DNA of 60,104 bases from an uncultured Lachnospiraceae bacterium (GTDB taxonomy: Bacteria; Bacillota; Clostridia; Lachnospirales; Lachnospiraceae), in assembly GCA_947176065.1 (NCBI GenBank), contig CAMWPB010000023.1, forward strand, positions 1 to 60,104. Direction: 5' to 3'. Shown here one piece after another: positions 31,619 to 40,528 of the stretch. How positions within the stretch are numbered: the first letter of the stretch is position 1; every line of letters starts with the position of its first letter. The notes beneath the pieces are model-generated. The model was given only the letters and a program-made list of their open reading frames with translations. It ran no database searches and had not been told where the DNA came from. The translations under genes were made by a program, and so were the position numbers.

Positions 31619-33745
31619 CTAATTACTCTCCATCGCCTTAGCCACATCCGCCTCGCAGCTTCTCATGGCCTGAATCGTCCTGTCAAACAGATCGTCCAGC
31701 TCCCAGCCGAGCATCTCCGCTCCCTGGGAGATAATTTCCCGGGAACAGCCCGCCGCGAACTTCTTGTCCTTAAATTTCTTTTTCAGGCTCTTGACCTCCA
31801 TATCCATGGTGCTTTTGGAAGGACGCATCAGCGCACAGGACCAGATCAGGCCCGTCAGCTCGTCGGCCGCAAAAAGCACCTTCTCCATCTCCAGCTTCGG
31901 TTCCTCCTCACTGCAGATGCCATAGCCATGGGAGCAGACCGCATAAATCATATCTTCACTCACGCCGCCCTCGCGCAGAAGCTCAGGCGCCTTCTTACAG
32001 TGCTCCTCCGGGTAAAGTTCAAAGTCGATGTCGTGCAGAAGCCCGGTAATGCCCCAGAACTCTTCTTCCGCCCCATAGCCCAGCTCTTTCGCATACCACC
32101 GCATCACGCCTTCCACGGTGAGGGCATGCTGGATATGGAACGGTTCCTTGTTGTACTTTTTCAGTAGCTCTAACGCCTGCTCACGGGTCACGCTGCTCTT
32201 CTTCGCCTCGCCGCCCGCCGGTTTCTTCGCGGCTTTTGCCGTGTCGGAGGGTTTCTTGTCCAGACTCTTCATGGTCGGGAAAAGTAACACATCACGAATC
32301 GCGGGAGAGTTGGTAAGCAGCATCACCAATCTGTCAATGCCGTACCCGATGCCGCCCGTAGGGGGCATACCGATCTCCAGCGCGTTCATAAAGTCTTCGT
32401 CCGTGGTGTTTGCTTCCTCGTCGCCTGCCGCAAGCGCCGCCTCCTGCGCCCTGAAACGTTCCCTTTGGTCGATGGGGTCGTTTAACTCGGAATAGGCGTT
32501 GCACATCTCCCTTGCCGTGATAAACAGCTCAAACCGCTCCACATAATCCGGCTTGTCCGGCTTTCTCTTCGTAAGGGGCGATATCTCCACGGGATGATCC
32601 ATGACAAAGGTGGGCTGTACCAGATGCTCTTCCACAAATTCCTCGAAGAAAAGGTTGATAATATCCCCTTTGGTATGGCGCTCCTCGTAATGCACGTTTT
32701 TTTCGTCCGCCAGCTTCTTTGCCGCCGCGGTATCGGGCACTTCGTCAAAGTCGACGCCCGTATACTTTTTCACGGCCTCCACCATGGTGATCCGCTCGAA
32801 GGGCTTACCCAGATCAATCTCCACATCCCCGTAAGGCACGGTGGTGGTGCCGCAGACCTCTTTCGCCACATGCCGGAACATGTTCTCGGTCAGATCCATC
32901 ATCCCATTGTAATCGGTGTACGCCTGATACAGCTCCATCAGCGTAAACTCGGGATTGTGCCTGGCGTCCAGTCCCTCGTTCCGGAACACACGTCCAATCT
33001 CGTAGACGCGCTCCATACCGCCCACAATCAGTCTTTTCAAATATAATTCCAGAGAAATGCGAAGCTTCACATCCTCGTCCAGTGCATTGTAATGGGTCTC
33101 GAAGGGTCTTGCCGCCGCGCCGCCCGCATTGGACACAAGCATGGGCGTCTCCACCTCCAGAAATCCCTGACCATCCAGATAACGTCTGATCGCGCTGATG
33201 ATCCTGGAGCGCATAACGAAAGTCTTTTTCACGTCCGCGTTCATAATCAGATCCGTGTATCTCTGGCGGTAACGGATATCCGTATTTACCAGACCATGAT
33301 ACTTCTCCGGAAGGATCTGCAAACTTTTTGACAGCAGTGTCACAACCCGCGCATGAACGGATATCTCGCCGGTTTTGGTCTTAAAAACTTCACCCTCGAC
33401 GCCCACTATGTCACCCACGTCATATTTTTTGAAATCGGCATAAGGCTCCTCGCCCACGCTGTCTCTCGCCACATAGACCTGAATATCGCCCTGCAGATCC
33501 TGCACGTTGCAGAAGGACGCCTTACCCATAACGCGCTTGCTCATTACGCGGCCCGCAACGGACACGCTTTTCCCTTCCATCGTGTCAAAATGATCCGTGA
33601 TTTCCCGACTGTGATGCGTTACGTCATATTTTGTGATCTGAAAAGGATCTTTGCCCGCCTCCTGCAAAGCCGCAAGTTTCTCTCTTCTCACCTTCAAAAG
33701 CTGGTTAATATCCTGTTCCTGCTGTTTATTCTGTGTATCCGCCAT
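31619..33745 (-). CDS. lysS: lysyl-tRNA synthetase fused to an HD phosphohydrolase domain
   Basis: A 708-residue fusion. Residues 1-492 are a class II LysRS: an OB-fold anticodon domain (about 55-150), then motif 2 RVFRNEGLDARHNPEFT and motif 3 GIGYGIDRLVMLLT, ending FPTMKS. A Lys/Ala/Pro-rich linker (about 493-518) leads to an extra domain of about 185 residues with HD-family ligands in order: HIQHAL, GLLHDIDFE, CSHGYG and AADELTG. The synthetase half charges tRNA-Lys; the added half could hydrolyse a nucleotide or phosphoester. LysRS normally ends near residue 495. It lies 41 nt after greA, the usual neighbour. Confidence 0.95.
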   Translation of the reverse strand: MADTQNKQQEQDINQLLKVRREKLAALQEAGKDPFQITKYDVTHHSREITDHFDTMEGKSVSVAGRVMSKRVMGKASFCNVQDLQGDIQVYVARDSVGEEPYADFKKYDVGDIVGVEGEVFKTKTGEISVHARVVTLLSKSLQILPEKYHGLVNTDIRYRQRYTDLIMNADVKKTFVMRSRIISAIRRYLDGQGFLEVETPMLVSNAGGAAARPFETHYNALDEDVKLRISLELYLKRLIVGGMERVYEIGRVFRNEGLDARHNPEFTLMELYQAYTDYNGMMDLTENMFRHVAKEVCGTTTVPYGDVEIDLGKPFERITMVEAVKKYTGVDFDEVPDTAAAKKLADEKNVHYEERHTKGDIINLFFEEFVEEHLVQPTFVMDHPVEISPLTKRKPDKPDYVERFELFITAREMCNAYSELNDPIDQRERFRAQEAALAAGDEEANTTDEDFMNALEIGMPPTGGIGYGIDRLVMLLTNSPAIRDVLLFPTMKSLDKKPSDTAKAAKKPAGGEAKKSSVTREQALELLKKYNKEPFHIQHALTVEGVMRWYAKELGYGAEEEFWGITGLLHDIDFELYPEEHCKKAPELLREGGVSEDMIYAVCSHGYGICSEEEPKLEMEKVLFAADELTGLIWSCALMRPSKSTMDMEVKSLKKKFKDKKFAAGCSREIISQGAEMLGWELDDLFDRTIQAMRSCEADVAKAMESN

Positions 33746-33786
33746 ACTGCCGCCCTTTCTCCAAAATGGTCACTTCCCCACAGGGT

Positions 33787-34269
33787 TTAATTCGACCGCT
33801 GTATCTCCAAAACCTTATACTTAATGACTCCCGCCTGTGTCTCCACCTCTACCGTTTCGCCGACTTTGCTGCCGATCAGCGCCTTACCCACAGGCGACTC
33901 GTTGGAAATCTTTCCTTTTAAGCTGTTCGCCTCTGTGGAGCCTACGATCTTATAATCCAATTCCTCATTGAACTCCACATCCAGTATCTTTACCTGACAG
34001 CCGATATTGATCTTGTCGAGGTCCACCTCGTCCTCCACCACGACCTCGGCATTTTTCAGAATTTTCTCCAACTCATCAATTCTTGCCTCAATGTCGCGCT
34101 GCTCGTCCTTGGCCGCATCGTACTCCGCGTTCTCGGAGAGGTCGCCCTGCTCTCTGGCCTCCTTGATTTTCTGGGCCACTTCCTGACGCTTTACAACCTT
34201 TAAATCATGTAACTCCTCCTCGTACTTGCGCAAGCCCTCATACGTCAAAATATTCTTTTTCTCCTGCAT
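33787..34269 (-). CDS. greA: transcript cleavage factor GreA
   Basis: A 160-residue elongation factor that rescues backtracked RNA polymerase. The N-terminal coiled coil (about 10-75) carries the tip motif [16 protein letters not shown] with the acidic residues that enter the polymerase channel, and the C-terminal FKBP-like domain ends [10 protein letters not shown]. Length is standard. The TATAAT of its likely promoter (34292-34297) lies only 5 nt downstream of structured repeat R copy 2, so the repeat's end is within the promoter. Confidence 0.95.
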   Translation of the reverse strand: MQEKKNILTYEGLRKYEEELHDLKVVKRQEVAQKIKEAREQGDLSENAEYDAAKDEQRDIEARIDELEKILKNAEVVVEDEVDLDKINIGCQVKILDVEFNEELDYKIVGSTEANSLKGKISNESPVGKALIGSKVGETVEVETQAGVIKYKVLEIQRSN

Positions 34270-34302
34270 GGTAAAAATCTTCCTTTCCCCGATTATACTA
34301 TC

Positions 34303-34421
34303 GCAATGCGCGCTCGAAAAATCTCCGATTTTCCTCGCTCGCGGGCATTCGCCCTATCACTTCACAATCTGTCAAAATCGCCTGCGAGCAGTCATTTTGC
34401 CATCTTGTTCCGTGGCACTGC
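34303..34421 (-). repeat. structured dispersed repeat, family R, copy 2
   Basis: A 119-nt minus-strand copy of the element at 10101-10221. Closing arms are GCAGTGC (34415-34421) and GCATTGC (34303-34309), which pair with one G-U. Internal hairpins are CAAAAT/ATTTTG with an inner CTGC/GCAG helix, GGGC-GAAT-GCCC, and GGAAAATC-GGA-GATTTTTC. Substitutions relative to copy 1 keep the pairing. It covers the 3' end of the upstream gene and ends beside the -10 of greA. Confidence 0.75.
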
Positions 34422-35268
34422 TCATTGCTTTCGCGTACATTTTTCTATCATAACCACTTTTTACTATAGTGTCAAGATATTTGAGGGGCGATACATAGAG
34501 AATCCGGCCGTTTTTTCCGGCGCAGTTCTGCTCCTTTTCCGGGTGGGAAGTCAAATCCGCATAGACCGTCTGTTCCTCCCGCTCGACTCTGGGATGCCTC
34601 GGCGTATCCGCAAAGTCCAGAATCACCCCGCCGCATCTTTCCCTGCCGCAGCGAAGTCCTTCCTCCGAAGCCAGATAGGGCTTCATGCAGGGCACAAGTC
34701 CGTATTCGTATCCATATGTCTCCAGCTCATCCGCCGCCTCCTCCCAGATATCCGTTTCCTCCACCTCTTCATAATGAAAGCTGAGGCTGTTGATTCTGGG
34801 CAGATAGGGTGCAAGCAGCAGTCGCGTCATCTCCATCTGCCAGTCGGTATCCTCCGGTCTGCCGAGCAGCACGTTTACCCTGCCCCTCTGCAGCAGACAG
34901 TCAGCGGCAAAGGATGCAAGCAGCGCGGCGGACAGTCTTTCCAGCGTCTCCCGGCGCGGCTCCCAGCGTTTCTTCCGTTCTTCTGACACCAATGTCATAA
35001 TCTGAGGGTGGAGAAACGCGTCTGCCATTCCCGGCGCGCTGTTTAGCACAGCCGCCATCGCTTCCGCCAAGGCCTCCTGCGGCCACGGTTTCTTTCTATA
35101 GTAGAACTGTGGAACCGGACAGTCCACGGGCACAAAGAAGCCGCCCGCATCCTCCGCCTGCAAAACCTTTCCCGGCAGGGAAACGCCCTCCCACCAGTGT
35201 CTCTTGGCAGCGGTCATTTTATACATATCCTGCATGGGATGAAAATAGACAATGCTCTGCGTTTCCAT
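34372..35268 (-). CDS. unknown protein with repeat-derived C terminus
   Basis: A 298-residue soluble protein I do not recognise. It is rich in Trp, Pro and Glu, with WWEGVSLPGKVLQAE near 20 and a helical middle (MADAFLHPQIMTLVSEE). It has no signal peptide or membrane segment. I start at 35268 (METQSI) with AGGAGC 8 nt upstream; the frame is open 24 codons further. The last 15 or so residues (from MSSATEQDG) are encoded by structured repeat R, so the native C terminus was probably shorter. It lies between dusB and greA in a translation-related operon. Confidence 0.7.
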   Translation of the reverse strand: METQSIVYFHPMQDMYKMTAAKRHWWEGVSLPGKVLQAEDAGGFFVPVDCPVPQFYYRKKPWPQEALAEAMAAVLNSAPGMADAFLHPQIMTLVSEERKKRWEPRRETLERLSAALLASFAADCLLQRGRVNVLLGRPEDTDWQMEMTRLLLAPYLPRINSLSFHYEEVEETDIWEEAADELETYGYEYGLVPCMKPYLASEEGLRCGRERCGGVILDFADTPRHPRVEREEQTVYADLTSHPEKEQNCAGKNGRILYVSPLKYLDTIVKSGYDRKMYAKAMSSATEQDGKMTARRRF

Positions 35269-35355
35269 CGTGTTCGCTCCTGTGCCTGTCTCCTGTTCTG
35301 ACACAGTATATGTCTTTACGGGCGCAGGAATACCATCCAAATTCCGGCCGGGAAG

Positions 35356-36327
35356 TTACATGGATTCCACCAGCCGTCTGATTTCCTCAAAGCTCTCCGC
35401 CTGATTTACGCTGCCCCTGAGTCTGGCGGAGCCGGGCAGACCCGCCGTATACCAGGAAAGATGTTTTCGCATTTCCCGCACGCCGGTATATTCTCCTTTT
35501 ATTTCGAGTTGAAGCGCGGCATGGCGCAGAATCATTTTCTTCTTCTCCTCCATGGGCGGCGCAGGCAGTACCCGTCCGTCCTCCAGCCAGGCGGCAATCT
35601 GCCCGAACAGCCACGGGTTCCCTCTTGCGGCACGTCCGATCATCACGCCGTCACAGCCGGTCTGCACAAGCAGCCTTTTGGCGCTCTCCCCGTCCGTCAC
35701 GTCGCCGTTTCCGATCACGGGAATGGTGACCGCCTCCTTTACCCTGGCTATGATCTCCCAGTCCGCCTCCCCGCTGTAAAACTGTTCTCTGGTTCTGCCG
35801 TGCACAGCCACAGCCGCGGCTCCCGCGTCCTCCGCAATCTTCGCGATCTCCACCGCATTGACATGGGCCTCGTCAAAGCCCTTGCGGATTTTCACCGTAA
35901 CAGGCTTCTTTATGGCCTTTACCGTGGCGGCAATGATCTTTCCCGCAAGCTCCGGCTCCCGCATCAGGGCCGAGCCTTCCCCGTTGTTCACGATCTTCGG
36001 CACAGGGCAGCCCATGTTGAGGTCCAGCACGGCAAAGGGACGCTCCTCCATCCGCCTGGCCATCTCGCTGACGATCTTCGGGTCTGAACCGAACAACTGC
36101 AGGGAAACCGGGCCTTCCTGCGGATGAACCGCCAGAAGCCCCTCCGTATTTTTATTGCCGTACATAATGGCCTTGGCGCTCACCATTTCCATCCCGCAAA
36201 GTCCCGCTCCCTGTTCGCTGCACAGCAAACGAAATGGCAGGTCTGTCACGCCTGCCATGGGAGCCAGTATGAGATTATTTTCCAATGTAACACCGCCTAT
36301 CGTAAGCGGTTTCAGTAGATGGCCCAT
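35356..36327 (-). CDS. dusB: tRNA-dihydrouridine synthase
   Basis: A 323-residue flavoenzyme that reduces uridine in the D loop of tRNA. The TIM-barrel start LILAPMAGVTDLPFRLLC, the catalytic Cys in DLNMGCPVPKIVNNGEGSALM, the FMN-phosphate loop VIGNGDVTDG and GVMIGRAARGNPW are intact, followed by the C-terminal helical domain. I start at 36327 (MGHLLKPLTI), the position that fits the family; the frame is open a further 126 codons but that stretch is antisense-like, very Arg-rich and overlaps the gene at 36398. Confidence 0.95.
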   Translation of the reverse strand: MGHLLKPLTIGGVTLENNLILAPMAGVTDLPFRLLCSEQGAGLCGMEMVSAKAIMYGNKNTEGLLAVHPQEGPVSLQLFGSDPKIVSEMARRMEERPFAVLDLNMGCPVPKIVNNGEGSALMREPELAGKIIAATVKAIKKPVTVKIRKGFDEAHVNAVEIAKIAEDAGAAAVAVHGRTREQFYSGEADWEIIARVKEAVTIPVIGNGDVTDGESAKRLLVQTGCDGVMIGRAARGNPWLFGQIAAWLEDGRVLPAPPMEEKKKMILRHAALQLEIKGEYTGVREMRKHLSWYTAGLPGSARLRGSVNQAESFEEIRRLVESM

Positions 36328-36397
36328 GTCCTTTTTACCAATCCTCCCTGTCAAATGCTTAAACTGCCATTGAAACAGCCGTCTTTCATGCCGCTTT

Positions 36398-36739
36398 TCA
36401 ATCCGTCTCCGGTATCGGCTCGTGGAGAATAAACACCCGGTAGTACAACTGCAGGGCCTCCAGCATCTCCTGTCTGTTCCTGCGGATCTCACCCACCAGA
36501 AGACCGCTGCTGATCTCATCGTAGAGCAGATCGTTCTCCTCCGCGTCCGTCTCCAGGGAAATGCTGCCGTCCTCCTCAAAAACAATGGTGAAGATACCGC
36601 CCACCTCCTCCGTGAAAAGCACGCAGATGATATGCAGCTCATCTTTGATCGACTGGGGTATCTTGTCAAATTTCTCATTAAAATAATATTTCTGCTCGTA
36701 GGCATTCGCGCCGCAGAGCACGATTCTGTTATCTTTCAT
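36398..36739 (-). CDS. small conserved protein, DUF6145-like
   Basis: A 113-residue soluble protein with the conserved start VLCGANAYEQKYYFNEKF and a LLYDEIS...ALQLYYRVFI end. From memory this matches DUF6145, a Lachnospiraceae family of unknown role, but I could not check it. The start at 36739 has GGAG six nt upstream. It lies between birA and dusB, a neighbourhood I believe to be common in this family. Confidence 0.75.
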   Translation of the reverse strand: MKDNRIVLCGANAYEQKYYFNEKFDKIPQSIKDELHIICVLFTEEVGGIFTIVFEEDGSISLETDAEENDLLYDEISSGLLVGEIRRNRQEMLEALQLYYRVFILHEPIPETD

Positions 36740-36768
36740 ATTACTCCTCATGCCGGTCTCTTCCCACA

Positions 36769-37776
36769 CTAGACATACCCGTACAGCCCGCGGACTGACA
36801 CCTCTCCGGCATAAACCAGCGTGCGCTCCCCGTCTTCCCGCTCCACGACCAGCTCCCCCGTGTCAGTGATCCCGCGCGAAATCCCGGTGTACTCTCCCGC
36901 CGGATCGAGCACCCGCACCGCAGCGTCCCTGCCAATCAGCCGGGACTCGTAGCGCTGCTTTAATCCGGACAGACAAAACGACCGCTCAAAGGTTTCATAG
37001 TCCGCCTCAAACCGGGCCAATATCCGCTCCAGAAGAACCGCGCGGTCTACCGTCTTTCCACACTCCATTTTCAGGGACGTGGCCGTCCGGCGGAGCTCCT
37101 CGGGAAAATCCGCCGGACCGTTCTGATTCACATTCACACCCACGCCCGCCACCAGAAACTGGATCTCATTCATCTCCGGCGTCATGCTCATCTCCGTCAG
37201 AATGCCGACTACCTTTTTCCCGTTCACCACAATGTCATTCGGCCATTTGATACCCGTATCAAGACCTGTCACCTCGTGAATCGCCTCGGCCACGGAAAGC
37301 GCCATCACCAGCGTAATCATAGAAGCCTTGTCCGGGGCAAAGGCCGGACGGATAACAATCGTAAAATAGACGGAACAACCCGCCGGAGACTCCCACGATC
37401 TGCCCCTGCGGCCCCTGCCCGCAGTCTGCCTGTCAGCCACCACCGTCGCACCGTGGGGCGCACCTTCTTCCGCAAAACGTTTGGCGTCAGGGTTCGTGGA
37501 ACCGGTGGACTCAAAAAAGTAAAGCTTCTTTCCCGCCCATTTTGTGTGAAGCCTGCTGGCGATCTCGCTCTCCGAATATACGTCCGCCGGACTCTCCACC
37601 AGACGGTATCCGCGGCTTGGCACCGATTCGATCCGATACCCCTCCTCCTTCAGCTGGTTAATCACCTTCCAGACCGCCGTACGGGAAACGCCAAGACGCT
37701 CACAGAGCTGCTGCCCCGACACATAATCCCCGCTGCTTCGCAGGCATGTTAAAATATCGGATCTGTCTGTTTTCAT
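36769..37776 (-). CDS. birA: biotin protein ligase / biotin repressor
   Basis: A 335-residue bifunctional protein. The N-terminal winged helix (about 1-65; SGQQLCERLGVSRTAVWKVINQLKEEGY) marks the repressor form. The ligase core follows with STGSTN, GRGRRGRSW (biotinyl-AMP loop), KWPNDI and GILTEM, then a C-terminal SH3-like domain. It biotinylates carboxylase carrier proteins and likely represses biotin genes, none of which are in the window. The stop at 36769 is 29 nt before the next gene. Confidence 0.95.
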   Translation of the reverse strand: MKTDRSDILTCLRSSGDYVSGQQLCERLGVSRTAVWKVINQLKEEGYRIESVPSRGYRLVESPADVYSESEIASRLHTKWAGKKLYFFESTGSTNPDAKRFAEEGAPHGATVVADRQTAGRGRRGRSWESPAGCSVYFTIVIRPAFAPDKASMITLVMALSVAEAIHEVTGLDTGIKWPNDIVVNGKKVVGILTEMSMTPEMNEIQFLVAGVGVNVNQNGPADFPEELRRTATSLKMECGKTVDRAVLLERILARFEADYETFERSFCLSGLKQRYESRLIGRDAAVRVLDPAGEYTGISRGITDTGELVVEREDGERTLVYAGEVSVRGLYGYV

Positions 37777-37787
37777 GCACCTTTCTC

Positions 37788-38780
37788 CTATACGCCGCCC
37801 AGCGTCACGGCCATAACCGCCTTGATGGTGTGCATACGGTTCTCCGCCTCGTCAAACACAATGGACTGGGGCGACTCAAACACCTCGTCCGTCACTTCCA
37901 GCTCCGCCATGCCATACTTTTCACCGATCTCCCTGCCGATTCCGGTCAGATGGTCGTGAAATGCGGGCAGACAGTGCATGAATACCGCATCCTTTCCTGC
38001 CAGGGCCATCGCCTCCGCATTGACCTGATAAGGCGCAAGATCATGAAGCCTCTCCTCCCAGATCTGCTCCGGTTCGCCCATGGACACCCACACATCCGTG
38101 TATACCACGTCGGCTCCCGTCACCCCTTCCGCTACGTCCTCTGTCAGACGGATGGAGCCGCCGTTTTCTTCCGCAATCTCCCGGCAGGTTTTCGTAAGAG
38201 CCTCCTCCGGGAAATATTTTTTATCGGTACAGGCCGTGAAGTGCATCCCCATCTTGGCACATGCCACCATTAAGGAGTTTCCCATATTGTAACGGGCGTC
38301 GCCCATGTAAGTCAGCTTAATGCCTTTTATGCGGCCGAAGTGCTCCCTGATGGTCAAAAGATCAGCCAGCATCTGGGTCGGATGAAACTCGTTGGTCAGA
38401 CCGTTCCATACGGGCACGCCCGCGTATTTCGCAAGCGCTTCCACAATCTCCTGCCCGAAGCCACGGTACTCAATCCCCTCATACATGCGCCCCAGAACCC
38501 TCGCCGTGTCAGCGATGCTCTCCTTCTTGCCGATCTGGGAACCCGACGGGTCCAAGTATGTAGTTCCCATACCCAGATCATGGGCCGCCACCTCAAAAGC
38601 ACAGCGGGTTCTGGTGCTGGTCTTTTCAAAAATCAGCGCCACATTTTTTCCCCGCAGCCTGTCCACAGGGATTCCCTTCTTTTTCCTGTCCTTCAGATCC
38701 TCCGCCACATCCAGCATATACAGAATTTCCTCCGGCGTAAAATCCAGAAGCTTTAAAAAATTACGTCCCTTCAAATCCAT
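37788..38780 (-). CDS. argF: ornithine carbamoyltransferase
   Basis: A 330-residue enzyme making citrulline from ornithine and carbamoyl phosphate. Carbamoyl-phosphate loop [12 protein letters not shown] near 52, ornithine-binding [10 protein letters not shown] near 131, and the catalytic Cys loop MHCLPAFHD near 268 are all intact. No arcA or arcC lies nearby, so an anabolic role in arginine synthesis is more likely than arginine fermentation. AAGGAGGA precedes the ATG. It ends 11 nt before birA and appears to head that operon. Confidence 0.94.
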   Translation of the reverse strand: MDLKGRNFLKLLDFTPEEILYMLDVAEDLKDRKKKGIPVDRLRGKNVALIFEKTSTRTRCAFEVAAHDLGMGTTYLDPSGSQIGKKESIADTARVLGRMYEGIEYRGFGQEIVEALAKYAGVPVWNGLTNEFHPTQMLADLLTIREHFGRIKGIKLTYMGDARYNMGNSLMVACAKMGMHFTACTDKKYFPEEALTKTCREIAEENGGSIRLTEDVAEGVTGADVVYTDVWVSMGEPEQIWEERLHDLAPYQVNAEAMALAGKDAVFMHCLPAFHDHLTGIGREIGEKYGMAELEVTDEVFESPQSIVFDEAENRMHTIKAVMAVTLGGV

Positions 38781-38853
38781 GATACCGTATCCTCCTTATG
38801 TAGTCCGCTTTCTGACTCTGCTTATATCGTATACGCAGACGCGCAAAACCTCA

Positions 38854-38881
38854 ACAGGACGGGTCTACAGAGCCGTCCTGT
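38854..38881 (-). terminator. terminator of the NfeD/SPFH operon
   Basis: ACAGGACGG and CCGTCCTGT pair around a 10-nt loop, 34 nt after the SPFH stop. The T-rich run is weak on minus (TGAGGTTTTG) and stronger on plus (CGTTTTTG); no plus-strand gene needs it. Confidence 0.6.
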
Positions 38882-38914
38882 CGTTTTTGTCATTGTGTGA
38901 TTTTTCCGATTTCC

Positions 38915-39835
38915 CTATTTTAAAATCTCTTTTGCAGAAGCCGCAAGTCCCGCAAGTCCCTGAATCTCCGAAGGAATGATAATCTTCGTCGCCTGACCGT
39001 CAGCCGCTTTCTCAAATGCCTCAAGGCTCTTGATCTTTAAGACTGCCTCATCCGCACCGGCCTCACGGATCATACGGATACCGTCAGCCGTAGCCTTCTG
39101 TACCTTCAAAATCGCCTCCGCTTCACCTTCCGCCTCACGGATCATCTTCTCCTTTTCGGCTTCCGCACGCAGAATCGCGGACTGTTTCTCGGCCTCCGCC
39201 TCCAGAATCGCGGACTCCTTCTGACCCTCTGCCACGAGGATGGTGGACTTCTTCTCACCTTCCGCACGCAGGATCGCCTCACGGCGCTCACGCTCCGCCT
39301 TCATCTGTTTCTCCATGGCGTCCTGAATAGCCGCCGGAGGAATGATATTCTTAAGCTCCACACGGTTCACCTTGATCCCCCAGGGATCTGTCGCAATATC
39401 AAGGGAAGCGCGCATCTTCGTATTAATCACCTCTCTGGATGTCAGCGTCTGGTCAAGCTCCATCTCACCGATGATATTACGGAGCGTTGTCGCCGTCAGA
39501 TTCTCGATCGCCATAATCGGGTTCTCTACGCCGTAAGCAAAAAGCTTCGGGTCCGTAATCTGGAAAAAGACCACCGTGTCGATCCGCATGGTAACGTTAT
39601 CCTTGGTAATCACAGGCTGGGGCGCGAAATCCACCACCTGCTCCTTCAAAACGACTCTTTTCGCCACCGTATCAATAAAAGGCACCTTGATGTGCAGACC
39701 CACAGACCATGTCTGCTGGTATGCACCCAGCCTCTCCACCACATATGCGTGCGCCTGCGGCACGATCTTGATGCAGGACATCAGGATGATCACCGCCAGA
39801 ATTAAAACAACTACTAACGCAATAACTCCACCCAT
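38915..39835 (-). CDS. SPFH/band 7 membrane scaffold protein (QmcA/flotillin-like)
   Basis: A 307-residue protein with one N-terminal membrane anchor (about 3-25), a band 7 domain (about 25-190; IVPQAHAYVVERLGAYQQTW) and a long charged coiled coil (about 195-265) with repeated AEAEKQSAILRAEAEKEKM-type heptads. It forms oligomeric membrane scaffolds. I start at 39835, 2 nt after the NfeD stop, with a GGGGG site upstream; the frame is open 48 codons further, inside NfeD. The NfeD-SPFH pair is a standard functional unit. Confidence 0.93.
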   Translation of the reverse strand: MGGVIALVVVLILAVIILMSCIKIVPQAHAYVVERLGAYQQTWSVGLHIKVPFIDTVAKRVVLKEQVVDFAPQPVITKDNVTMRIDTVVFFQITDPKLFAYGVENPIMAIENLTATTLRNIIGEMELDQTLTSREVINTKMRASLDIATDPWGIKVNRVELKNIIPPAAIQDAMEKQMKAERERREAILRAEGEKKSTILVAEGQKESAILEAEAEKQSAILRAEAEKEKMIREAEGEAEAILKVQKATADGIRMIREAGADEAVLKIKSLEAFEKAADGQATKIIIPSEIQGLAGLAASAKEILK

Positions 39836-39837
39836 TT

Positions 39838-40323
39838 TTAAATACCCCCTATTCTCTCTGCCGCCAACCGGCTTTGCGTTTTTTCTTCCACTATCAGTTT
39901 CACGCCGTCGATGGCAAGCACGATCACCACCGTTCCCACAGACAGGGGCACGTCGTCGCTCTTCGATCTGGCCGACCACTCCATACCGCCCACGTTAACC
40001 TGTCCGATTCCCTGCATGTTATCAATCTCACTGATGACAATGGCCTGCCGCCCCACAAGGCTCTCCGCGTTCGTCCGCACCCTGTCCTTGTTAAAATACT
40101 TCACCGCAAGGGGCCTTGTAAAAAACAGGAGCAGTCCCGATACCACAAGGAACAGGATCACCTGTAATGCAACCGGCAAATGTAACAGGGACGCCAGCGT
40201 AGCCACCAGCGCACCGCCCGCAAACCAGACCGTGGTAAGTCCCATCGTCAAAAGCTCTATCACAACCAGCGCCACAAGGATGACCAGCCATACCACTGTC
40301 ATGTTTAACGCCTGTATATCCAT
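39838..40323 (-). CDS. NfeD family membrane protein (short form)
   Basis: A 161-residue protein with about four hydrophobic segments in the first 75 residues (for example WLVILVALVVIELLTMGL) and a C-terminal OB fold (about 95-155; GRQAIVISEIDN...GTVVIVLAIDGVKLIVE). The ClpP-like protease domain of long NfeD is absent. It acts with the SPFH scaffold encoded next. GGGGAGGA precedes the ATG, close after repeat A copy 2. Confidence 0.9.
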   Translation of the reverse strand: MDIQALNMTVVWLVILVALVVIELLTMGLTTVWFAGGALVATLASLLHLPVALQVILFLVVSGLLLFFTRPLAVKYFNKDRVRTNAESLVGRQAIVISEIDNMQGIGQVNVGGMEWSARSKSDDVPLSVGTVVIVLAIDGVKLIVEEKTQSRLAAERIGGI

Positions 40324-40356
40324 CGTGATTCCTCCCCTGCCGTTAGCATCGCACTC

Positions 40357-40472
40357 GCAAACCCGCGCTTACGCGCTCAATGTCCGATTACATCGGACGT
40401 TTGCTCATTATATACCGCGAAGAATCTTCGATTCTTCTGAAAAACAAATGCCGCTTCGCGTCGCTTGTTTTT
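40357..40472 (-). repeat. structured dispersed repeat, family A, copy 2
   Basis: GCAAAC (40357-40362) pairs with GTTTGC (40399-40404) around hairpins GCGC/GCGC and TGTCCGAT/ATCGGAC, and AAAAACAA (40440-40447) pairs with TTGTTTTT (40465-40472). An extra hairpin GAAGAATC-TTC-GATTCTTC at 40420-40438 is absent from copy 1 at 11155-11263. It lies between the SleB-like gene and NfeD. Confidence 0.7.
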
Positions 40473-40528
40473 CTATTGCAACTATTACATTATCTCATAT
40501 TATCCCAAAAGTGGCAAGGGTTATCAAT

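Noticed and set aside
31613..31619. Shared terminator between the convergent GGDEF and lysS genes
   Set aside because: The six-base gap and the flanks hold no hairpin.
35356..36705. Longer dusB with a 126-residue N-terminal extension
   Set aside because: The extension is Arg-rich nonsense read across the DUF6145-like gene in another frame; the normal start is at 36327.
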